This document shows, piece after piece, positions 53,139 to 61,899 of a DNA stretch of 64,000 nucleotides. Location of the stretch: the NCBI GenBank assembly GCA_026393755.1, contig JAPKZO010000021.1:35535-99534 (forward strand). Reading direction: 5' to 3'. A model generated the notes under the pieces. The model made no database searches, was not told the origin of the DNA, and saw nothing but the letters and a program-made list of their open reading frames with translations. A program made the position numbers and the translations under genes. Within the stretch, counting starts at the first letter, position 1; the number at the start of each line of letters is the position of its first letter. This DNA is from Acidobacteriota bacterium. GTDB lineage: Bacteria > Acidobacteriota > Vicinamibacteria > Vicinamibacterales > JAKQTR01.

Positions 53139-53909
53139 TCATTGATCCTGCCACGTCGCGGCGCGCTTCTCGACGAACGCCCGAAGCCCCTCGACCGCGT
53201 CATGTGTCGCCATCAGTTCCTTGAGATAGATCCGTTCGACCTCGGGTAGCTCCGCAGCCAATCGCGCCCGCAGGCCCACTCGAACGGCCTTCGCGGCCAG
53301 CCGCAGGCTCGACGCCGACCGGGGCAGCAGATGCGCCTGGGCGTACTCGTGCGCGGCCTCGGCGGGATCGGTTTCGGCGATCTGGTCCACCAACCCGATC
53401 CGATACGCTTCCTCCGCCGTGATAGAGCGGCCGCTCAGGCAGAGGTCTTCTGCCGCCCCGCGTCCGACGCGTTCGGCGAGCAGCACGGACGCCGCGGGCG
53501 CGAACACCCCCAGCACGATTTCGGGCTGACCGAACTTCGCGTCCTTCGACGCGAACACGCGATGGCACAGCGTCACCAGTTCCATCGCCCCGCCCAGGCA
53601 CTGGCCTCGCACAGCCGCCAGGACGATGACCGACGCGTCCACCAGGCCGAGCAGCAGGCCGTGGAACTGCGTGAGCATGGCGCCGACACTGTCCGGCAGA
53701 TGCTCGGCGACGCTCGCGCCGAACGAGAAATGTGCCCCCTGCCCTTCGAGGCACAACGCCTTGACATGAGCATCGGCGGCCGCATCAGCGAGCACGGAGG
53801 AAAGCGCCGCCATCACCCGCGCGTCAAGAATGTTGCCTTTCGAACCGCCCAGCACAATGCGCCAGTACGCGCCGTTGTCGAGCTTCTCAACCAGGACAGG
53901 ATCGCTCAC
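53139..53909 (-). CDS. dch: Cyclohexa-1,5-dienecarbonyl-CoA hydratase
   Basis: 256 residues from a GTG at 53909, preferred for its GGAGG; a GTG 5 codons earlier is possible. Crotonase fold with the Dch-like stretch SKGNILDARVMAAL, GAHFSFGASVAEHLPDSV and CLGGAMELVTLCHRVFASKDAKFGQPEIVLGVFAP (oxyanion-hole region). The HFSFGASV...EHLP signature is typical of Dch/BamR, which hydrates the diene produced by benzoyl-CoA reductase. The neighbouring oah and had encode the next two steps, which strengthens the call. Confidence 0.85.
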   Translation of the reverse strand: MSDPVLVEKLDNGAYWRIVLGGSKGNILDARVMAALSSVLADAAADAHVKALCLEGQGAHFSFGASVAEHLPDSVGAMLTQFHGLLLGLVDASVIVLAAVRGQCLGGAMELVTLCHRVFASKDAKFGQPEIVLGVFAPAASVLLAERVGRGAAEDLCLSGRSITAEEAYRIGLVDQIAETDPAEAAHEYAQAHLLPRSASSLRLAAKAVRVGLRARLAAELPEVERIYLKELMATHDAVEGLRAFVEKRAATWQDQ

Positions 53910-53925
53910 AGACGAATCCTCCACG

Positions 53926-55023
53926 TCAACGACTTCCGCCCTTGGCGCGAGCGAGAATCTCCTCAGTCAGTTCGTCGCCCCAGACCGCACCGTCGGCGAG
54001 CCGGCGCCGCAGCAGCAGGAAGTCGGCCTCACGACACTCCTTCGAGCCTTCGTGGAAGGCCCGGAAGCCGGCGCGGCCCTCGGTCATCATGTTGAGGGCG
54101 AGCCATGCGCGGTTCGATTCCTTGTTGCGATTCCAGTGATCGAGCTTGTGCTTGCGCACGCTTTCGATCGTCTTGGTCAGACACCCTGGCATCGTGTGGG
54201 CCAGCTTGAGGACCAGCGCGTCAACCTCCGCGTCCAGGGCCGACAACGTCATCTTGCCCTGCTGAACCAGCTGCTTGCCCGCATCGCGTTCGGCCCCCGT
54301 CTTGAATTCGCCGAACACGACCCTGCCGTCCTCCACCCACCTATCGGTGATGGCCAGCGGATTGGGTACCAGCCGGCCCCCGACCTCGAGCGCCGGCACG
54401 ACCTTGAGCAGCAGGCCGAGCCGCTGTGCCTTGTGCGCGCTCCAGTGCTCGCAGAGGGTGCAACTTTCCATCGCGGCTTCGATGCCGATAAACAGCGGCA
54501 GAAAGTCCGTGCTGCCGCCGTCTGGCGCCGAACCATGCCTCGGGCCCGCCTGACCGAACAGGGCCATGTCCTGAGCCAGCGAGAAGTCGCAGGCCATGCC
54601 GATCTCCTGACCGCCTCCGACGCGCATCCCATTGACGCGGCAGATGACCGGCTTGTCGCAGTGAAGGATGGCCGTCACCATGTCGTTGAACAGCCGCATG
54701 TACTGCCGGTATTCCTCGGGCCGGCCGGCGTAGTACTCCGCGTACTCCGCGGTGTTGCCGCCCGTGCAGAACGCTCTCGTGCCGCTCCCGGTGAACACGA
54801 CGGCGACCGCGGCCCGATCGTTCGACGCGCGCCTCATCCCGAGAATCACGCCCTTCACCATGTCGGTCGTGTACGAGTTCAGTTGTGCGGGGTTGTCGAG
54901 CGTGATCCAGACGGTGTGCAAACCGGGCACCTCAGTGCCTCTGGCGTCACGCAGGGCCTTCTGCTCGTAGCGCGCGCCAGGCAGGCTGGCCGCCTCCACC
55001 AGATCGTGGTTCTTGAATTCCAT
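53926..55023 (-). CDS. oah: 6-oxocyclohex-1-ene-1-carbonyl-CoA hydrolase (ring-opening, BamA)
   Basis: 365 residues from ATG 55023, with GGGGAG upstream; it lies 5 bp after the had stop. Hydrolytic ring cleavage giving 3-hydroxypimeloyl-CoA, the marker step of anaerobic aromatic degradation. The long crotonase form has the BamA blocks NPAQLNSYTTDMVKGV, RAFCTGGNTAEYAEYYAGRP, RVNGMRVGGGQEIG and GQAGPRHGSAPDGGSTDFLP, which are the positions usually targeted by bamA gene surveys. Length and motifs separate it from ordinary enoyl-CoA hydratases (about 260 residues). Confidence 0.92.
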   Translation of the reverse strand: MEFKNHDLVEAASLPGARYEQKALRDARGTEVPGLHTVWITLDNPAQLNSYTTDMVKGVILGMRRASNDRAAVAVVFTGSGTRAFCTGGNTAEYAEYYAGRPEEYRQYMRLFNDMVTAILHCDKPVICRVNGMRVGGGQEIGMACDFSLAQDMALFGQAGPRHGSAPDGGSTDFLPLFIGIEAAMESCTLCEHWSAHKAQRLGLLLKVVPALEVGGRLVPNPLAITDRWVEDGRVVFGEFKTGAERDAGKQLVQQGKMTLSALDAEVDALVLKLAHTMPGCLTKTIESVRKHKLDHWNRNKESNRAWLALNMMTEGRAGFRAFHEGSKECREADFLLLRRRLADGAVWGDELTEEILARAKGGSR

Positions 55024-55027
55024 CTGA

Positions 55028-56101
55028 TCAGCTCCCCGGCACCAGGATGATTCGGCGCTGCATACCGCCCGCGTGCACCTCCGAAAATACATCATTGATC
55101 GAAGCCATCGGCCGGCGCTCCACAAACGGTTCCAGCAGAACCCGGCCCGACAGCACCAGATCGATCACCGCAGGATACAACTCCGGCACGCATCCCCAGT
55201 TTCCCTGAGCGACGGCGTCAAACGCCATCAGATTCGAGAGCCGCACCTCGATGGCCTTCGACGTATACCCCACCACCGAGAGCCGCGCCCCGTGGCACAG
55301 GAGACCGAATGCGGCAAGCTGGCCGGCGGGCGTCCCGGAGGTCTCGAAGATCTTCGTGCGCCACGTGGGAATGCCGTGCGCGTCGGCGCAGGCCTTGACC
55401 TGCTTGCGAAGCGCCTTCTGGTCCATCGACTTGGGATTGAGCGTCAGGCTCGCTCCGTGCTGCGCCATGCGTTCGAGGCGCTGGTCGTCGACGTCGATGG
55501 CGACCACCGTCGCGCCCAATGCCCGCGCGATCTGCACCCCGAATCCGCCGATGCCACCGACTCCCACGAACACGGCCAGGTCGCCGCTCGCCAGTTCGCT
55601 TCGAACGGCCGCCTGGTACGGCGTCGAGACCGCATCCGCCACCACCGACAGCGCGACCAGATCGACGCCAGCAGGGTTCTTCGTCCGGTCATCGAGCGCT
55701 GGCACCGGACAGAGCCCGTGCGCAGGAACGCGCACCGCCGATGCGAATCCGCCGTGAACGTCGCTGCCGGGAAACACCTGCTTCGGGCAGATCGCTCCGC
55801 GGCCCGCCAGGCACGCGGGACACGTCCCGCACGGAATCACGGCCGGCACCACCACGGCTTTCCCGAGCCAGGCTTCAGCCGCCGGGCCCGCCTCAACCAC
55901 ACGGCCGCTGATTTCGTGGCCGAGCGTCAGGGGAAACGGCTGCCTCGTCGGGATCCCGTCATAGAAGAAACCCAAGTCGGTGTGGCACACGCCGCACCCA
56001 GCCACTTCGACGATGACCTCGCCGGCGCCGGGTGTCTCCTCGCGCGTGGTCAGCACCATCGGCGATCCGCCCTGTTGCACAACCCACGATGTCAGCTTCA
56101 T
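55028..56101 (-). CDS. had: 6-hydroxycyclohex-1-ene-1-carbonyl-CoA dehydrogenase
   Basis: 357 residues from ATG 56101, with AAAGGA upstream. Zinc-dependent medium-chain alcohol dehydrogenase: catalytic zinc CGVCHTDLGFF and GHEISG, structural zinc cysteines CGTCPACLAGRGAIC, NAD motif GVGGIGGFGVQIA. Sequence features shared with Had/BamQ (DGIPTRQPFPLTLGHE, PVPALDD) and the oah-dch neighbours point to oxidation of the 6-hydroxyl to the 6-oxo compound. It is the first gene of the operon had-oah-dch-SDR. Confidence 0.88.
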   Translation of the reverse strand: MKLTSWVVQQGGSPMVLTTREETPGAGEVIVEVAGCGVCHTDLGFFYDGIPTRQPFPLTLGHEISGRVVEAGPAAEAWLGKAVVVPAVIPCGTCPACLAGRGAICPKQVFPGSDVHGGFASAVRVPAHGLCPVPALDDRTKNPAGVDLVALSVVADAVSTPYQAAVRSELASGDLAVFVGVGGIGGFGVQIARALGATVVAIDVDDQRLERMAQHGASLTLNPKSMDQKALRKQVKACADAHGIPTWRTKIFETSGTPAGQLAAFGLLCHGARLSVVGYTSKAIEVRLSNLMAFDAVAQGNWGCVPELYPAVIDLVLSGRVLLEPFVERRPMASINDVFSEVHAGGMQRRIILVPGS

Positions 56102-56169
56102 GACTTGTCCTTTGACAATATCCGTCCGGTTGCCGGAACAGCGTCCGGGAACTATCGGTTCATCGTCCC

Positions 56170-57957
56170 TCATTCCCGTGGTCGAGGGGAAGTCCCGACG
56201 CCCACCCGCCGCGCCGGCACCGGCTTCCCACCGCCAGCCGCCCGGAGGTACCCAGCCACCGAGCCCCGAGCGTCCCGAACAAACGTGTACTGGACAGTGG
56301 CGTCCTTCGTGAAGAACTCCACGGGCGACGCTGGATAGATATCGACCCCGGATTGCGCTGTTGGCGTCACCGTGAGGTGGTCGCCTGAGCGCTCGACGCG
56401 CACGAGCACGCCGTTAAGTGATTCGTATTCGCCGGCCAACGCATCCAGTTGGCCCACGTCAAGTGCGATGATCGGCGGGGGCTGCCGATTGGCGGGCGTG
56501 ACGCGTTCGGCTGCGTCGTTCAGCTTCCAGTCCGAAATCCGCACACGCGCAGCCCGGCCGTCCGCGTCGAGGTCGAACACGAACGTCCACGTCAGCAGTC
56601 TCGTCCGGAAGGTCAGCGGCGCGACCGGCACCAAACGGAGTTTCTCGAATCCCGGAATCTGCGCCTGCAATCCGTCTCCGTCTCGCGTCACCGCGAATGT
56701 ACCGACGTCGCTGCCTCGAAACGTTCCGATCAGCCTGTCGAGAACGCCGGCTTCCTCAGGCACGGCGACCGGGTCTGGAATCGGCCGGCCTGCGGCCAGC
56801 GCCGCCACGCGGTGCGCCGTCGCCTGCAGGGGCACGGCCGTCGACGCCCGGTTTGACAGGATGGCGACAAACACGCGGTCGTCCGGCATGCGAACGATGT
56901 ACGAGACGAAACCGGTTGTTCCGCCCGCGTGCTCCTGCACCCGACGACCGTCATCGTCGCCGATGTCCCACCCGTACCCGTACCTGGTCGAATTACCGTC
57001 ATTCAGGCGAAACGGCGTGAACATCCTGGCTCTCGACGCTGCGCTAAGGATTCGATCCCCGTAGAGCGCCTCGTCCCATCGCGCGAGATCGTCGATCGTT
57101 GAAAGCAGTCCTCCTGCCCCGCTCGGATGGAAGATGCGGCTTCGCGATGGCAGCACGTTGAACACCGCGTCCGTCTGCGCGTCATACCCGGTGGCGCGAA
57201 GCGGGATGATCTGTCGCCGGTCGGCGTAGTACGTATGCGTCATTCCCAGCGGCTCGAAGATCCGCTGCCGCAAGTAGTCTGCGTAACTCTGCCCTGACAC
57301 CTGCTCGATGATGGCGCCCAGCAGGTTGTAGCCCCAGTTCGAATACGCCCATCGCTCGCCTGGTGCCGCGTCCTGGGGCAGGTCTTTCACCCAGTCGCCC
57401 AGGACGTCAATCAGTTTGCCCTCCTGCACAGTGACGGCTCGCAAGTCCGATGTTTCGCTGAGCGCATTGAGGCCAGACGTGTGAGTGAGGAGGTGTTCGA
57501 TGGTGATATTGATGCCGTGCGTCGGGTAGTGCGGCAGGAATCGCGAGATGTCATCTCCGAGCGACAGCCGCCCCTCCTCGGCGAGCTTGAGTATGGCGGC
57601 CGCCGTGAACTGCTTCGACAGTGACGCCAGCGCCAGCACCGACTCGGGCCGCATCGGGACCTGGAGTTCGACATTCGCGAGGCCGTACGCCTTGCGCAGC
57701 ACAACGCGGCCGTCCTTCATCACGATCGCCGTCGCGCCGGGCTTGTCCGGCGTGTAGATGCCGGCCAGCAGTGCGTCGATCTCGGCCGCAGCAGATACGG
57801 GCGACCCACTCCTCTGCCCCCGCACGCCAGGGCTCAGCGTCGCTGCACATCCCGTGATGACCACCGCAGAGCCCACCAAGGCGACGCACGCGCACACGAC
57901 GCGACGCTGTCCCCCTGTGGCGCGATCACGTCTCGAACGATGTCGCTCGCTCACCAT
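56170..57957 (-). CDS. Lipoprotein serine hydrolase (class C beta-lactamase fold)
   Basis: 595 residues. Lipobox VITGC near residue 37 suggests a lipid-anchored envelope protein. The catalytic domain has SLSK (SxxK) in LALASLSKQFTAAA and YSN in WAYSNWGYN, then HAGGTTG in place of KTG. A C-terminal beta-rich domain (about 400-595) is typical of the large esterase/D-aminopeptidase subgroup. GGAGG precedes the start. It follows the had promoter region on the same strand but is oriented away from metabolism genes; the substrate is unknown. Confidence 0.85.
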   Translation of the reverse strand: MVSERHRSRRDRATGGQRRVVCACVALVGSAVVITGCAATLSPGVRGQRSGSPVSAAAEIDALLAGIYTPDKPGATAIVMKDGRVVLRKAYGLANVELQVPMRPESVLALASLSKQFTAAAILKLAEEGRLSLGDDISRFLPHYPTHGINITIEHLLTHTSGLNALSETSDLRAVTVQEGKLIDVLGDWVKDLPQDAAPGERWAYSNWGYNLLGAIIEQVSGQSYADYLRQRIFEPLGMTHTYYADRRQIIPLRATGYDAQTDAVFNVLPSRSRIFHPSGAGGLLSTIDDLARWDEALYGDRILSAASRARMFTPFRLNDGNSTRYGYGWDIGDDDGRRVQEHAGGTTGFVSYIVRMPDDRVFVAILSNRASTAVPLQATAHRVAALAAGRPIPDPVAVPEEAGVLDRLIGTFRGSDVGTFAVTRDGDGLQAQIPGFEKLRLVPVAPLTFRTRLLTWTFVFDLDADGRAARVRISDWKLNDAAERVTPANRQPPPIIALDVGQLDALAGEYESLNGVLVRVERSGDHLTVTPTAQSGVDIYPASPVEFFTKDATVQYTFVRDARGSVAGYLRAAGGGKPVPARRVGVGTSPRPRE

Positions 57958-58172
57958 CGGACCTCCGTGCGTTTCCGCTCAGCTGCACCGAGACAGGTCG
58001 CGCTGCGACAGTGTACACGCTCTGCGCGCCGCCCCCGGCGGCACCGGCGGAGTCGAACCTGTTCACGCCGCATCATGCACGGCCGACCGACGCCCAAACT
58101 GCGGAGGTCCGGGCGACCACTGGCTTCGACGGGGTCAGGCTGGACCGCGCAAGGCACACCGGTTCCGTTGGT

Positions 58173-59576
58173 CTAGAATGTCGGGCCGTTGTAGAACTCG
58201 CCGAACAGTTCTGCGTCCGTGGGCTTGTCCTCCGGCAGCGGGCGGCTCACCCACGTCACGTTCATGTAGTGCTTGAGTGAGATGTTCTCGTTCGTGATGT
58301 TTCCGCCCCAGGTGCCGCAGCCCATGCTGGATGTCATGGGCATGCCGTTGGTGAACGTGCCGGCGTTGGATCGTGACTGCACCTGACGCACCATGATTCG
58401 GCTGACCGGCGCCATCAGGGCCAGCCGGTGAATGTGGTCTTCGTCGAACGAGTAGATGCCGCAGGAGTGGCCCTTCCCGCCGACATCGAGCAGTTGCCTG
58501 ACCAGGTCGAGGGCTTGGTCAAAGCCTTTGTACTTGAAGATCGCAAGCACCGTGCCCAGCTTCTCGGTTGAGAACAGGTGCTCGCGGCCGATCTTGTCCT
58601 GCTCGACAATCAGGAACGTCCTGTCGGACGGTAGAACGAATCCGGCGCGATCGGCCACCACGGAGGCGGCGCGAGCGATGGTCTGGGGCGTGCGATGTCC
58701 CTCTGAATCCCAGTACGTCGCCTGCAGGAGCTGTCTTTCCCGCTCGTTGACGAGGTAGCCGCCTTCCCGCTGAAGCTGGCCGAGAAACGCGTCGTAGATT
58801 GTCGCCTCCACCACCAGGTTCCCGTCCGAGGAACAGCCCGATCCGTAATCGTTGGTCTTGCTGATCCTCGTATTCCTCGCGGCCTCCTCGATGTTGGCCG
58901 TCTCGTCAATGACCATCATGGCGTTGCCGGGGCCGACGCCGTACGCGGGCTTGCCGGAACTGTAGGCAGCCTTCACCATCGCTGGCCCGCCCGTGGCGTT
59001 GGTCAGGTCGCACGAGGACATCAGTTCATTCGCCAGCGGGATGCTCGGCTTCTCGACGCACTGCAGGATGTCTGGCGAAGCGCCCGCGGCTGCAAGGGCC
59101 GCGCGCATGATCCGGACGACTTCGTTCGTCGTCTTTCTGCTGGCCGGATGCGGAGAGAAGATCACGGCGTCCTTGCACTTGATGGCGTAAATGGCGACGC
59201 CGATGGGAGTGATGTACGCGCTTGTGACGGGAATCAGAGACACGATCACGCCGGCTGGTTTCGCGTACTTGACGATGGCCTTGTCCGGGATCTCCTCGAT
59301 CACCCCCATGCTCTTCTGGCGCAGCGCGTCCCTCAGAATCCCCAGCGCCTTGGACCTCCGCCCCGGTTCGCGACTCCCCATGCCCGATTCGTCGACGTTC
59401 ATATTGGCGAGGTGCACGGCTGTCGTTTCGTTGGCCGAAGCCCAGGTAATCGCTCTGCACAGCCGGTCGACGGTGGCCTGGTCGTAGGCTTCGATAGCCT
59501 GCATCGCCGCCCGCGCCTTGCTAACCAGCGCCTCGGCAAGCTGTTTCTCTTCGACGGTAATCGCTCGCGTGGCCAT
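58173..59576 (-). CDS. CoA-acylating-type aldehyde dehydrogenase
   Basis: 467 residues from ATG 59576, with GCGGAG upstream. NAD-dependent aldehyde dehydrogenase of the acylating (EutE/AdhE-N/SauS) branch: IPVTSAYITPIG, FSPHPASRKTT, TNATGGPAMVKAAYSSGKPA, and the nucleophile Cys248 in DYGSGCSSDGNL. The branch oxidises acetaldehyde or sulfoacetaldehyde to the CoA thioester. It shares an intergenic region, with a 16-bp palindrome, with the divergent ThuA-like gene. Near a split transketolase, sulfoacetaldehyde is an attractive but unproven substrate. No microcompartment targeting helix is evident. Confidence 0.82.
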   Translation of the reverse strand: MATRAITVEEKQLAEALVSKARAAMQAIEAYDQATVDRLCRAITWASANETTAVHLANMNVDESGMGSREPGRRSKALGILRDALRQKSMGVIEEIPDKAIVKYAKPAGVIVSLIPVTSAYITPIGVAIYAIKCKDAVIFSPHPASRKTTNEVVRIMRAALAAAGASPDILQCVEKPSIPLANELMSSCDLTNATGGPAMVKAAYSSGKPAYGVGPGNAMMVIDETANIEEAARNTRISKTNDYGSGCSSDGNLVVEATIYDAFLGQLQREGGYLVNERERQLLQATYWDSEGHRTPQTIARAASVVADRAGFVLPSDRTFLIVEQDKIGREHLFSTEKLGTVLAIFKYKGFDQALDLVRQLLDVGGKGHSCGIYSFDEDHIHRLALMAPVSRIMVRQVQSRSNAGTFTNGMPMTSSMGCGTWGGNITNENISLKHYMNVTWVSRPLPEDKPTDAELFGEFYNGPTF

Positions 59577-60021
59577 ATGATCTCCGCAACCTCTCGAAGA
59601 CAAAACCCGAACGCCAATTCGTGGAGCGGGGCGCGGCCCCTTCCTCAGTCTAGCGGAATTCGCAGACGCCTCGGCTTCTCGCGTATGTGCGCAATGACGG
59701 TTTGTCATGTTTCCATAGAACGTGCTGGGCATGGCCGGGACGTTGAGGACTCCTGGCATTGTTACGGTACTGGTACCGTTTCCCGGTTGCCGGATTGGGG
59801 GCGGGGTGCTAGCGTCGGCATGGCGTGTTGTCCATACGGACCGACGTCGGGGGTTGTGGCCCGGCGGAGGCGTGTGGAAACCCACCGCCTGGAGTTGTTG
59901 TCGCGAACGCCGCCATGGTGGAAGACCGTCACTCGTTCTGATGCGTCTCGACCGTCGCTGGCTTTCGACACTGCTCCTGGTCTCGAGGACTGTGTTCGTC
60001 CAATCTGAAGAGGTAGGCATC
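59577..60021. other. Divergent intergenic region
   Basis: About 445 bp between the aldehyde dehydrogenase and ThuA-like genes. It contains the 16-bp palindrome at 59764-59779 and no supported gene; frames open across it have no start signal. It probably holds promoters for both sides. Confidence 0.45.
59764..59779. promoter_or_regulatory. Candidate operator palindrome
   Basis: ACGGTAC and GTACCGT arms separated by TG (ACGGTACTGGTACCGT), midway between two divergent catabolic genes. Size and symmetry suit a LacI- or GntR-type repressor; no regulator gene was seen in the window. Confidence 0.4.
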
Positions 60022-60978
60022 ATGAACTCACTTCAGCGACAGGCCCCAGCCACTCGGCTGGTGTTGGTGTTCGCCGTGTGCTCCCTGCTCGGCGCCAGCG
60101 GCCTCCTCTCTCAGGCTCAGCCTCCCCAACGACCGCCCCAGGGGCCACCGGGAGCGGGGCCCCAGCGGGGAGGGCCGCGGCAGCAGCAGGGTCCGGCGAG
60201 GAAGCAGGTTCTTCTCTGGGGTGAGCTGACTGGGGGCGGCGCGTACCATGAAGGGGTGAACAACGCCATGGCCGTTCTGTACAGGCTCGGGCGCGAGACC
60301 GGTCTCTACGACGCGTACATTCGCACGGATCCGCAATTCGTTACCAAGCAGAAGCTGGTGGTCAATGCCGACGGCCGCGACTGGCCGGTCAGCAAGAACC
60401 TCGATTCGTTCGACGCCGTCTTCTTTTACGGTCAGAGAGAGATTCCGCTCACACAGCAACAGATGACCGATCTGATCTCGTTCGTCAAGGATGACGGAAA
60501 GGGCTTCGTCGCGGCACACACGGCATTCAACGCGTTCGCGCGGTTCCCGGAATTCGGCGACATGCTCGGAGCACGATACGACGGCCATCCGTGGGGACAA
60601 GCCGAGGCGACGGTCACCGTGCTCGACTCTGGGTTTCCGGGGATGAAGGAATTCCCGCTGGCATTTACGTTCCGGGACGAATTTATCCAGGTCAAGGACT
60701 TCTCCTGGGAGAGCTCACGCGTACTGATGACGCTCGACACCAGCAAGCTCGACATGACCAATCCAAATGTCCACCGGGCGGCGAACGACTTCCCCCAGGC
60801 TTGGGCACGGACCTACGGAAAGGGCCGCGTGTTCGTCAGCGGATTCGGGCACAGCAGCGCCACCTGGGACAGACTGGATATTCAGCGGATGTGGCTCGAG
60901 GCGATCAAGTGGGCGACGGGGCAGACTCAAGCTGACGCGACGCCGCGGCCGAAGCCGGCTGCCAAGGCCGGTCAGTGA
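60022..60978 (+). CDS. Exported ThuA-like protein
   Basis: 318 residues from ATG 60022 (AGAGGTAGG upstream). Signal peptide LVLVFAVCSLLGASGLLSQA, then a Pro/Gln/Arg-rich stretch (about 35-60), then a ThuA fold: LLWGELTGGGAYHEGVNNAM, DAVFFYGQ, GKGFVAAHTAF, GHPWGQAEATV, GKGRVFVSGFGHSSATWD. ThuA proteins belong to the class I glutamine-amidotransferase-like superfamily and are linked to sugar uptake; chemistry is unclear. It is divergent from the aldehyde dehydrogenase and convergent with iolB, suggesting one catabolic locus. Confidence 0.82.
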   Translation: MNSLQRQAPATRLVLVFAVCSLLGASGLLSQAQPPQRPPQGPPGAGPQRGGPRQQQGPARKQVLLWGELTGGGAYHEGVNNAMAVLYRLGRETGLYDAYIRTDPQFVTKQKLVVNADGRDWPVSKNLDSFDAVFFYGQREIPLTQQQMTDLISFVKDDGKGFVAAHTAFNAFARFPEFGDMLGARYDGHPWGQAEATVTVLDSGFPGMKEFPLAFTFRDEFIQVKDFSWESSRVLMTLDTSKLDMTNPNVHRAANDFPQAWARTYGKGRVFVSGFGHSSATWDRLDIQRMWLEAIKWATGQTQADATPRPKPAAKAGQ

Positions 60979-61023
60979 GGAAGATCGGGTGACGACGGCC
61001 CCCGCCGTTCGAGAGGATCTCGC

Positions 61024-61890
61024 CTAGGAGTCGCGGCTGACCACTGGAACCCGCGGGTCTGGCGTCGGCCGAGCCTTGCTCAGATGCGCGTACCTGGGAT
61101 CTGTGCTGGCCGCCATCGACCGCGTGGTGCCGGCGAGCACAGCCATGTAATAGACGCGGTAGCCCGGCGGCGCCGCCACGAGGTGATATCCCTCCCGCAA
61201 CGCCACAAGGTCGCCGTCTCGGATGGTCACCGTATCGTCCTCAGCACCATCGTTGCTGTACTGCCGGAGGAGCCCGTACCCGTCGGGATGGTCGGTGCGA
61301 AAGTAATAGAATTCGTCCTTCGCCACTTCGTGCGGCGGGTTGTTGGTGTCGTGTTTGTGCGGGGGGTAGCTCGACCAGTTGCCGCCCGGCGTATAGATCT
61401 CGTTGATCAGCAACCTGTCGGCCTCGTCCTCGGGCCTGATGAGCCTCAGGATCTGGCGCGTGGTGTCCCCTCCTCCGCGGATCTCACTCCCGATCTCTTC
61501 AGGCGTGATCACCCGGGGACGCAGCGTCAGCTGAGACGCCGCGCGGCTCTCCGCCAGTTCGACGAGCGTCTCGGCGCGCACCTCAAACGAGGTGCGACAA
61601 GGCAGATACACTGCGTAGGGGTAACCGCCGAAGACGTCCTTGCGCTTGCCGATGGAACGCGCACCCTCTCCCCAATCGATGCTCAGTTTTCCCCCGAGCA
61701 CGACGAGCGCGACCTCGTCGTCGCCGGTGCTCCCACTCCATGTGTCCCCTGCCGCCAGGCGACGGACCGAGAACCCGATGGACTCCCATCCGGCATCCCC
61801 TGGCGTGACCGCCAGCAGGACCCCGGATTGATCTGGCGGGATGGGGGCGGGGCTGAACAAGAACGCGGGGCGCTGGTCGATCGTCATCAC
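61024..61890 (-). CDS. iolB: 5-deoxy-glucuronate isomerase (IolB family)
   Basis: 288 residues (GTG 61890 or ATG 61887). Double-cupin isomerase converting 5-deoxy-D-glucuronate to 2-deoxy-5-keto-gluconate in inositol breakdown. The IolB signature NEIYTPGGNWSSYPPHKHD supplies metal-binding His residues, and EFYYFRTDHPDGYG follows. It sits 10 bp downstream of the transketolase C subunit, so the operon is tktN-tktC-iolB. No iolC, iolD or iolE is in view, so an isomerase role on another sugar acid is possible. Confidence 0.88.
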   Translation of the reverse strand: MMTIDQRPAFLFSPAPIPPDQSGVLLAVTPGDAGWESIGFSVRRLAAGDTWSGSTGDDEVALVVLGGKLSIDWGEGARSIGKRKDVFGGYPYAVYLPCRTSFEVRAETLVELAESRAASQLTLRPRVITPEEIGSEIRGGGDTTRQILRLIRPEDEADRLLINEIYTPGGNWSSYPPHKHDTNNPPHEVAKDEFYYFRTDHPDGYGLLRQYSNDGAEDDTVTIRDGDLVALREGYHLVAAPPGYRVYYMAVLAGTTRSMAASTDPRYAHLSKARPTPDPRVPVVSRDS

Positions 61891-61899
61891 AGTCTCACG

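Noticed and set aside
53926..55023. Simple enoyl-CoA hydratase call
   Set aside because: The protein is about 100 residues longer than typical hydratases and has the BamA-specific blocks, so the ring-opening hydrolase call is better.
60585..60600. GTGGGGACAAGCC inside the ThuA-like gene as another tRNA-Glu-end copy
   Set aside because: Only eight bases match before divergence and it lies within conserved coding sequence.
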